NCBI GenBank assembly: GCA_030754475.1
Contig: JASMAE010000185.1
Location: forward strand, 1-26,016
Length of the DNA: 26,016 nucleotides
Direction of reading: 5' to 3'
Source: Rhodospirillales bacterium
Lineage (GTDB): Bacteria > Pseudomonadota > Alphaproteobacteria > Rhodospirillales > JASLLV01
Shown here piece by piece: positions 14,592 to 21,039 of this stretch. The position numbers and the translations under genes were made by a program. Under the pieces are notes generated by a model. It had not been told where the DNA came from. It did no database searches and was given only the letters and a program-made list of their open reading frames with translations. How positions within the stretch are numbered: the first letter of the stretch is position 1; every line of letters starts with the position of its first letter.

Positions 14592-15899
14592 ATGCCGCGC
14601 GTGATTCCAGGTCTGGAGCGGCTCCGGTCGGCGTTGTGGGCGAGCGTCGTAATGATGGCCGCGTTTGCCATCGGCGGCGCGTGCGCGATTGCGGCGGCCA
14701 AGACCGTCGTTACCGACGTGCGCGCGGGCGCGCACGACGGCGTCACGCGCCTCGTCCTCGACATGACCGATCGGGTCGAATTCCACGTCTTCACGCTCGT
14801 CGATCCGTATCGTGTGGTGATCGACCTTGCCGAGGTCGGGTGGCGACTTCCCCAGCGCCCCTTGCCCCGTGAGACCGGCCTTCTCAAAAGCCTTCGATAC
14901 GGCCTGTTCAAACCCGGTCAGTCCCGTCTGGTGATGGACGCAAGCGCGCCGGCCATTGTCAATCAGGTCTTCCTGATGCAGCCCGACGGCCAGGCGGGTT
15001 TTCGACTCGTGCTCGACATGACGCCGACCAACCGTGACGCCATGCTCGCCAGCATTCGCGCCCAGGTTCCGCAGGCAACCGGGATTCAGGAACCGGATTC
15101 CGCCGTCTCGGAGAACGCGAACGCGGTTCCGGCCGTGGTCGCGCTACCGTTCGCACCGCCGCCGAGAAAGCCCGAACGCAACGTCAAGAAGAGAATCGTC
15201 GCCCTCGACCCGGGACACGGCGGCGTCGATCCAGGCGCCGTCGGGACGACCCGCATGTTCGAAAAGCACATCACGCTGGCGACGACGCGCACCTTGATGG
15301 AGGCGCTTGAGGAGACGGGCCGCTACCGGGTCGTGCTCACCCGTGATCGTGACATCTTTATTCCGCTGCGCGAGCGCATCGCCGCCGCGCGGAAGGCGGA
15401 CGCCGAGCTTTTCATCTCCATCCACGCCGATTCCATCCGTGACCGCGATGTCCGCGGTCTATCCGTCTACACCCTTTCCGAGAATGCGTCGGACAAGGAG
15501 GCCGCCGAAATTGCGCAACGAGAAAACAAGGCCGACCTGATTGCCGGGATCGACCTGAGCGGCGAGACCGCCGAGGTCACCAACATCCTGATCGACCTCG
15601 CGCAACGCGAGACCATGAATCAATCGGTGGAATTCGCGGGGCGTCTCGTGCGCGAGCTCGCGCGAGAAACGCGCATGCTGCGCAACACCCACCGGTTCGC
15701 GGGCTTCGTCGTCCTCAAAGCGCCCGATGTCCCCTCGGTGCTCGTGGAACTGGGGTTCCTGTCCAATAAAAAGGACGAGGCGGCGTTGAAGAAGCCGCAA
15801 TACCGCGCCACCCTGGTCCGCGCGATCACCCGCGCCGTCGAGGGCTATTTCGCCCGGATCGAAGAGGCGAGCCGGCCGAATCTTCGAACCGGCGAGTGA
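14592..15899 (+). CDS. amiC: N-acetylmuramoyl-L-alanine amidase with AMIN domain
   Basis: The 435-residue periplasmic zinc amidase cleaves the bond between N-acetylmuramic acid and L-alanine during septal peptidoglycan splitting. A signal peptide (cleavage near AIAAAK) is followed by an AMIN domain (about 37-140, with VTRLVLDMTDRVEFHVF and RVVIDLAEV), a linker rich in proline and alanine, and an Amidase_3 domain (about 200-420). Zinc ligands are H209 (DPGHGG), E224 (MFEKHITL) and H278 (ISIHAD), and the catalytic glutamate is E386 (VLVELGFLSN). The inserted helix region (about 295-345) matches the regulatory helix that blocks the active site until EnvC/NlpD-type activators bind. It is divergent from rne and lies 108 bases before mrcA, a neighbourhood common in alphaproteobacteria. 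The ATG at 14592 has a poor ribosome site. Confidence 0.94.
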   Translation: MPRVIPGLERLRSALWASVVMMAAFAIGGACAIAAAKTVVTDVRAGAHDGVTRLVLDMTDRVEFHVFTLVDPYRVVIDLAEVGWRLPQRPLPRETGLLKSLRYGLFKPGQSRLVMDASAPAIVNQVFLMQPDGQAGFRLVLDMTPTNRDAMLASIRAQVPQATGIQEPDSAVSENANAVPAVVALPFAPPPRKPERNVKKRIVALDPGHGGVDPGAVGTTRMFEKHITLATTRTLMEALEETGRYRVVLTRDRDIFIPLRERIAAARKADAELFISIHADSIRDRDVRGLSVYTLSENASDKEAAEIAQRENKADLIAGIDLSGETAEVTNILIDLAQRETMNQSVEFAGRLVRELARETRMLRNTHRFAGFVVLKAPDVPSVLVELGFLSNKKDEAALKKPQYRATLVRAITRAVEGYFARIEEASRPNLRTGE

Positions 15900-16007
15900 C
15901 GCTGGGCCCGAGGTCCTCGACGCCTTCGCGGACACAAACTGGTCACAATTTGTTGCTAACGCTCTTGCCACGCCGCACACTCGCGGAACCGTGCAATCGT
16001 TGAAGCG

Positions 16008-18419
16008 ATGCTCAGGGCCCTCGCATTTCTGTTCGGCATGTTCGTTATCACCGCCCTCGTGGTCGCGGGCGGTGTCGTCTACGTGTTTTACGAATTCGGC
16101 CGAGGCTTGCCGGACTACCACCAGCTCGCCGACTACGAACCCCCGGTTACGTCGCGCGTGCACGCCGGCGACGGGCGGCTGCTCGCCGAATACGCGATCG
16201 AAAAGCGGGTATTCGTGCCGGTCAACGCCATGCCGCGCCGCGTCGTTCAGGCGGTCCTTTCGGCCGAGGACAAGAAGTTCTATCGCCATCAGGGCATCGA
16301 TTTCCTAGGCGTCGTGCGCGCGGCCCTCACGAACCTCAGGAACTTGGGCACCGAGCGCCGCCTGGTGGGCGCGTCCACCATCACCCAACAGGTGGCCAAG
16401 AACTTCCTGTTGAGCAACGAGCTTTCGTGGGAACGCAAGATCAAGGAGGTCATCCTCGCGTTCCGGATGGAGCGTGCCTTGTCGAAGGACCGGCTGCTCG
16501 AGCTTTATCTGAACCAGATCTATCTGGGGGCCGGTTCTTACGGCGTTGCCGCCGCCGCGCTCAACTATTTCGACAAGTCGCTCGACGAGCTGACGATCGC
16601 GGAAGCGGCGTACTTGGCGGCACTCCCGAAGGCGCCCAACAACTACAACCCCTGGCGTCATCCCCTGGCCGCCAAGACGCGCCGGGACTGGGTCCTCGAT
16701 CGCATGACGCTGGACGGATACATCACCGCCGAAGAGGCCTCGCGCGCGAAGGTGTTCCCGGTTTTGGTCCGACGCGGCGCCGAGACCGACGCCGTTCAGG
16801 CCGATTACTTCGCCGAAGAGGTCCGCCGCGAATTGGTTGCGCGCTACGGCGAAAACGCGCTGTACAAGGGCGGGCTTTCGGTGCGCACGACCGTTGATCC
16901 ACGCCTTCAAGAGATGGCGGATCGGGCGCTGCGCAATGGGCTCGAGACCTACGACCGGCGGCACGGCTGGCGCGGCCCCATCACGCGGTTCGATCTCGAC
17001 GCGACGTGGCGAATGCGGCTCGCCGACGTCGAGTCGCCGCCGGATTCCGGGGCGTGGCGGCTTGCCCTTGTCCTCGAGGTTACGGATGACGCGGCGACGA
17101 TCGGATTTGCGGATGGCAGCGGGGGCTTTATCCCGACCGCTGAGCTCGCTTGGGCGCGCGCCTGGCTCGACGGCGAGAAGGTGGGCCCGAGTGTGAAGCG
17201 CCCGGCCGACGTCCTCGCCGCGGGCGACGTGGTCGCGGTCGAAGAAGTGACGGCGAATGCCGAAGGCGCGCTCTATCCGATCGCGACTTTCGGTCTTCGT
17301 CAGATCCCCGCGGTGGAAGGTGCGATCGTGGCCCTCGATCCCCACACCGGCCGGGTTCTCGCCATGACGGGCGGTTACGACCACGCGCGCAGCCAGTTCA
17401 ATCGCGTGACCCAGGCGTGGCGGCAACCGGGATCGGCCTTCAAACCGGTCGTCTATCTCGCCGCGCTGGATTCGGGATTCACGCCCGTGACCCTGATTCT
17501 CGACGCGCCCTTCGTCATCGACCAAGGACCGGGGTTGCCCAAATGGCGGCCCGCGAACTACACCGATCGGTTCTACGGCCCCAGCACGATGCGACTGGGG
17601 GTCGAGAAGTCACGCAACCTAATGACCGTTCGCTTGGCCCAGACCGTCGGCATCGAGAAGGTCGCAACGTATGCCGAGCGGTTCGGCGTCGTCGATCATT
17701 TGCCCCGGCAGCTGTCGATGGCGTTGGGGGCCGGAGAGACGACGCTCATGCGCTTATCGACCGCGTATGCGATGCTCGTGAACGGTGGCCGCCGCATCAC
17801 GCCAACCCTCATCGACCGCATCCAGGACCGTCAGGGGCGCACCATCTTTCGCCACGACGACAGAGCCTGTGTGGACTGCCGGGCGACGTTTTGGACCGGC
17901 CAAGCGGTGCCCGCCATTCCCGACGCGCGTGAGCGTGTGACCGATCCGGGCAGCGCCTACCAGATGGTCTCGATGCTTCAGGGCGTGGTCGAACGCGGGA
18001 CCGGGCGGCGTGTCAAGACCGTCGGCCGCCCGGTCGCAGGCAAGACCGGGACCACCAACGACAGCTTTGACACCTGGTTCATCGGCTTCTCGCCCGACCT
18101 CGCGGTCGGCGTGTTCGTGGGGTTCGACAAGCCGCGGTCTTTGGGGCCGCGGGAGACGGGCTCGAGCGTCGCCGCGCCCATCTTCCGTGACTTCCTCGCC
18201 GACGCGCTGGCCGAGGCGGCGTCGGTCCCCTTCCGCGTGCCGCCCGGGATACGGCTGGTCCGCGTGAGAGCCGGGACCGGAGAGCTCGCCCTTCCCGGAG
18301 ACGACGACGTGATCCTCGAGGCCTTCAAACCGGGCTCGCAACCGGCCGGACCGGGGCGCGTCCTGGAAGGCTTGAGCGCGGACGGCTCGCCGGCGACCGG
18401 CACCGGCGGGCTCTATTGA
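16008..18419 (+). CDS. mrcA: Penicillin-binding protein 1A (bifunctional transglycosylase/transpeptidase)
   Basis: The 803-residue inner-membrane enzyme polymerises lipid II and cross-links stem peptides in the periplasm. It has one N-terminal transmembrane helix (about 5-27). The GT51 domain follows (about 55-230), with catalytic E87 in SAEDKKFYRHQGID and GASTITQQVAKNFLL. Next come an OB-like insert (about 320-425) and the transpeptidase domain (about 435-730), with S476-K479 in QPGSAFKP, S535-R-N537 and the KTG box K679-T-G. All catalytic residues are present. The length and insert match class A PBP1A (ponA/mrcA). It starts 108 bases after amiC in the same direction and is followed after 85 bases by prfB. 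The ATG at 16008 fits homologues but lacks a clear Shine-Dalgarno sequence. Confidence 0.95.
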   Translation: MLRALAFLFGMFVITALVVAGGVVYVFYEFGRGLPDYHQLADYEPPVTSRVHAGDGRLLAEYAIEKRVFVPVNAMPRRVVQAVLSAEDKKFYRHQGIDFLGVVRAALTNLRNLGTERRLVGASTITQQVAKNFLLSNELSWERKIKEVILAFRMERALSKDRLLELYLNQIYLGAGSYGVAAAALNYFDKSLDELTIAEAAYLAALPKAPNNYNPWRHPLAAKTRRDWVLDRMTLDGYITAEEASRAKVFPVLVRRGAETDAVQADYFAEEVRRELVARYGENALYKGGLSVRTTVDPRLQEMADRALRNGLETYDRRHGWRGPITRFDLDATWRMRLADVESPPDSGAWRLALVLEVTDDAATIGFADGSGGFIPTAELAWARAWLDGEKVGPSVKRPADVLAAGDVVAVEEVTANAEGALYPIATFGLRQIPAVEGAIVALDPHTGRVLAMTGGYDHARSQFNRVTQAWRQPGSAFKPVVYLAALDSGFTPVTLILDAPFVIDQGPGLPKWRPANYTDRFYGPSTMRLGVEKSRNLMTVRLAQTVGIEKVATYAERFGVVDHLPRQLSMALGAGETTLMRLSTAYAMLVNGGRRITPTLIDRIQDRQGRTIFRHDDRACVDCRATFWTGQAVPAIPDARERVTDPGSAYQMVSMLQGVVERGTGRRVKTVGRPVAGKTGTTNDSFDTWFIGFSPDLAVGVFVGFDKPRSLGPRETGSSVAAPIFRDFLADALAEAASVPFRVPPGIRLVRVRAGTGELALPGDDDVILEAFKPGSQPAGPGRVLEGLSADGSPATGTGGLY

Positions 18420-18504
18420 TAGCTCCCGGACGCGCCATTGGACCGTCGATCGCTTTCCGGCTAAAACGCGAAGCTCCCGCACGGCGCGAACCGATGGGTC
18501 CTTC

Positions 18505-19672
18505 ATGAGCGCAGAAACCGACACCCTCGCCCAAGAGGTCAAGCAGTCGCTGGAACTGCTGAGGGGGCATCTTTGACTACGATGGTGCGACGCGCCGTCT
18601 CGAGGCACTGAACGCAAGGGCCGAAAGCCCCGATCTCTGGAACGATCCCGAGCGGGCGCAGGCCCTGATGCGCGAGCGCACCCGGCTCGCCGACGGTATC
18701 GAGGCGATCGACACGTTCGAGCGTGAGCTTTCCGACGCCATCGAACTTCTCGCTCTCGGCGAAGCCGAAGGGGACGCGGAGATCGTCGCCGAGACCGAGG
18801 AAGCGTTGCGCGCGCTCAAGGTTCGAGCCCGGAGCCGCGAGTTGGAAACCCTGCTTTCCGGCGAGGCGGACGCCAACGACAGCTACGTCGAAGTGCACGC
18901 CGGCGCCGGCGGGACCGAGGCCCAGGACTGGGCCGACATGTTGCTTCGCATGTACACCCGCTGGGCCGAGAATCACGGCTACAAGCTGGAATGGTTGGAA
19001 GAGAGCGCGGGCGAAGAAGCGGGCGTCAAGTCTGCGACCGTGAAGGTCCTCGGCCGCAACGCCTATGGATGGTTGAAGACGGAAAGCGGGGTCCACCGCC
19101 TGGTCAGGATATCTCCTTTCGATTCGTCTTCCCGGCGCCACACCAGTTTCGCCTCGGTCGGGGTCTATCCGGTCATCGACGAGAAAATCGACATCGACAT
19201 CCAGGACAAGGACCTGCGCGTGGACACCTACCGCGCGTCCGGGGCCGGTGGGCAACACGTCAACCGCACCGACAGCGCCGTGCGCCTCACGCATCTGCCG
19301 AGCGGCATCGTGGTGCAGTGCCAGAACGACCGCTCCCAGCACCGCAACCGCGCGACCGCTATGGCGATGCTCCGCGCGCGGCTTTACGAAGCGGAGCTGA
19401 GAAAGCGCGAATCGGAGGTGCAGGCGCAGCACGACGCCAAGTCCGATATCGGCTGGGGCCACCAGATCCGCTCCTACGTGTTGCAGCCCTATCAGCTCGT
19501 CAAGGACTTGCGGACCGGCGTGGAGACGAGCGGCACCCAGGCGGTTCTCGACGGCGATCTCGACGACTTCATGGCCGCCGCGCTCGCCCGGAACGTCAAG
19601 GGAGAGGAGTCCGATCGACGCCGCGACGAGACCGGCGCGACGGATGACGGCGACTCCGAGCCCGTCCCGTGA
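18505..19672 (+). CDS. prfB: Peptide chain release factor 2, expressed by programmed +1 frameshift
   Basis: RF2 ends translation at UGA and UAA. The gene begins at ATG 18505; 23 codons are read in the first frame up to an in-frame TGA at 18574-18576. Translation must then shift by one base to continue from GAC at 18575 (DYDGATRRLEAL) to the stop at 19672, giving about 388 residues. In the combined protein the stop-codon recognition tripeptide SPF lies at 203-205 (RISPFDSSSRRHTSF) and the peptidyl-hydrolysis motif GGQ at 248-250 (SGAGGQHVNRTDSAV), almost the E. coli positions. SPF rather than PxT identifies RF2 over RF1. The C-terminus carries a charged extension of about 20 residues. A simple ORF caller would wrongly start it at the internal ATG 18668. 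Its stop abuts the convergent next gene in TGATCA. Confidence 0.95.
18562..18577 (+). promoter_or_regulatory. prfB programmed +1 frameshift signal
   Basis: The element reads AGGGGG CAT CTT TGA C: a Shine-Dalgarno-like AGGGGG (18562-18567), the slippery CTT (18571-18573), the in-frame TGA (18574-18576) and the following C. E. coli has the same arrangement, with TAT where this has CAT. When RF2 is scarce the ribosome pauses at TGA and slips from CTT to TTT, which restores RF2 synthesis. Frame analysis of both sides confirms that the shift is needed. Confidence 0.95.
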
Positions 19673-20185
19673 TCAGCGCCCGAGCAGCGCTTCGATTTCC
19701 TCTTTCGTAAGCAACGCCTCATCGCCCGGCTCGTCCGTTTCCGGAGTCCCGTCCATGCGGCGCCGGCGATCGGGACCGTAGTAATCGTCCGCCTCGACGA
19801 AGCGCCTTCCGCAACGCACCACTTTTACGATCGAGTCACAAAGCGCGCGCGGATCGGCGCCTCCGGTCACGAATTCGTCGACGCCCGCGTCCAGGGCCTC
19901 GCGGACGTCCGCCTTGCGGTGGCGATCGCCGACCATGACGACGGGAAGCTCCGAGATGCGCCGCGCTCGGCTGGCCCTGAGAAAGCGCACCAGTTCGGTG
20001 CGCTGGTCGGTCACCAGAACGTCGATGCGCGTTGTCCGCATGACCTCGATCGCTTCGACCGGGTCGCTCGCCTCGCGCACCTTGGCGATGCCCGATCGTT
20101 TCAATTCGTCCGCGAGCCGGGCGCGCCGGACGCGGTTCGGGTCGAGCAACAGCACGTGGATGTCGAAGTGGCGCTTCTCGGTCAT
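19673..20185 (-). CDS. Degenerate CheY-like receiver protein with FliM-like C-terminal peptide
   Basis: From ATG 20185 this encodes 170 residues; the frame is open to 20248, but MTEKRHFDIHVLLLDPN is the natural receiver start. The receiver fold spans about residues 8-125. The phosphoacceptor position is present (D60 in DVLVTDQ). The acidic pocket has D15 only, the switch Thr is Gly (VVMVGD) and the invariant Lys is replaced (EFVTGGAD, where EYLTKPFD is typical). It may thus not be phosphorylated normally. The tail contains YYGPDRRRRMD, a motif seen in several alphaproteobacterial signalling proteins, and ends TKEEIEALLGR. That resembles the FliM N-terminal and CheZ C-terminal peptides that bind phosphorylated CheY. 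A role in motility or chemotaxis signalling is inferred only. It is convergent with prfB, with no gap. Confidence 0.82.
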   Translation of the reverse strand: MTEKRHFDIHVLLLDPNRVRRARLADELKRSGIAKVREASDPVEAIEVMRTTRIDVLVTDQRTELVRFLRASRARRISELPVVMVGDRHRKADVREALDAGVDEFVTGGADPRALCDSIVKVVRCGRRFVEADDYYGPDRRRRMDGTPETDEPGDEALLTKEEIEALLGR

Positions 20186-20534
20186 GGCCTCACGTTCCGG
20201 AATCGGTGAAACCAAGCAATCCCCGTTCCACAACCAGGAAAGCGCCAATTGGCGAACGAACGGTTAATGAATCGTGGCGATTTCGGGGCGATTCACCCCG
20301 CCCCGTGATGCGCCCGCGCAGGATCGACCGGAACCCGTGCAGAACCCGTGGCTCGACCTCCTTCAAACGGGTCTTCTGCGACTCGCTCGCCAGTTGCGCC
20401 ACGGGCAGGATCTTGATGTACGAGACGGGGCAGGGACCCGCCCTCAAATCGACGACGATCTCGGGACAAGCCGTAATAGACGATCGGCTCGGTCGGTGGC
20501 GCCTGGGTTCGAGTCGAAGAACGTGGACGATGCT
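20186..20534. other. 349-base gap between bcp and the receiver gene
   Basis: No intact gene is convincing here. The minus strand from about 20531 to 20285 has coding-like composition, described separately. Close to the receiver gene the sequence becomes A/T-richer and holds the 12-bp perfect palindrome CGCCAATTGGCG (20243-20254), 58 bases before its ATG, and a 7-bp hairpin CGGGGCG/CGCCCCG (20284-20290, 20299-20305). Either could be an operator or leader stem. GAACCCGTG occurs twice, 11 bases apart (20331-20339, 20342-20350). Confidence 0.5.
20285..20531 (-). pseudogene. Possible frameshifted small gene after bcp
   Basis: On the minus strand, the frame that reads EIVVDLRAGPCPVSYIKIL, LPVAQLASESQKTRLKEVE and PRVLHGFRSILRG (about 20459-20300) has G or C at nearly every third position, as in real genes of this window. 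Its upstream part loses that signal, while the neighbouring frame gains it and reads TQAPPTEPIVYYGLS. Joining the two needs one base less in a CCC run near 20464-20466, which would give EPIVYYGLSEIVVDLRAG. No good start codon is visible, and the end is unclear because the composition decays before the in-frame stop at 20190. I do not recognise the protein. It may be a broken gene, a gene hit by a sequence error, or chance composition. Confidence 0.3.
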
Positions 20535-21001
20535 CTAGAGATCGCGTACGGCCGCGAGCACGTCTTCGGCGTGGCCCGGGACCTTGACCTTGCGCCAGAC
20601 CCGGCGCACCGAACCCGTCGCGTCGATCAAGAACGTCGAACGCTCGATGCCCATGTATTTGCGCCGGTACATGCTCTTTTCGACCCAGACGCTGAACGCC
20701 TCGCAGAGCCTGCCGTCGGTGTCCGCGATCAGGGCGAAGGGGAAACCGTACTTGGCCTTGAACTTGTCGTGCTTCGCGGCCGAATCGCGTGAAACACCGA
20801 CGATGGTGGCGCCGGCCGCTTCGAACTGGGAAGCCGTGTCGCGAAACGCGATGCCTTCCTTGGTGCAGCCGGGTGTGTCGTCCTTGGGATAGAAATAGAG
20901 GACGAGCTTTCGGCCCGCGAGTTCGCGCAAGGAGAGATTGCCGTCGCTGTCCGTGGCAAGGGCGAGGTCCCCGATCCGACGCCGACGTTGACGCTCGTCA
21001 T
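20535..21001 (-). pseudogene. bcp: Bcp-type peroxiredoxin with an N-terminal frame break
   Basis: Bcp/PrxQ thiol peroxidases reduce hydroperoxides in the cytoplasm. From about 20975 to 20535 the frame encodes a clear Bcp: LVLYFYPKDDTPGCTKEG with the peroxidatic Cys, VGVSRDSAAKHDKF, FPFALIADTDGRLCEAFSVW and GIERSTFLIDATG. The usual second Cys five residues after the first is absent (Ile), but another Cys lies in GRLCEAF. The start is ATG 21001 with an excellent AAAGGAG site, but that frame reads MTSVNVG and then diverges, ending at 20729. Adding one base between 20979 and 20980 (T on the plus strand) would give MTSVNVGDRIGDLALATDSD, a standard Bcp start. It is thus either a true frameshift mutation or a sequencing error. 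It follows glnE by 38 bases, a common alphaproteobacterial pair. Confidence 0.85.
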
Positions 21002-21006
21002 GCGTT

Positions 21007-21013
21007 CTCCTTT
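21007..21013 (-). promoter_or_regulatory. Strong Shine-Dalgarno site fixing the bcp start
   Basis: Read on the minus strand, AAAGGAG lies five bases before ATG 21001. It is one of the best ribosome sites in the window and shows that translation of bcp should begin there. This is why the frame break downstream cannot be explained by a different start codon. Confidence 0.8.
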
Positions 21014-21039
21014 CGGTCCGTGCTTGCTTCCCGCGGACG

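Noticed and set aside
20284..20305. CGGGGCG/CGCCCCG hairpin as a terminator
   Set aside because: There is no T-run after the stem on either strand, and it lies upstream of the receiver gene rather than at a gene end.
20331..20350. GAACCCGTG twice with an 11-base period, considered as a CRISPR or iteron remnant
   Set aside because: Only two copies, short and without spacer structure; could be chance in GC-rich DNA.
20500..20520. tRNA T-loop-like sequence GGTTCGAGTC
   Set aside because: The flanks do not form a T-stem and no acceptor or anticodon arms are found upstream.
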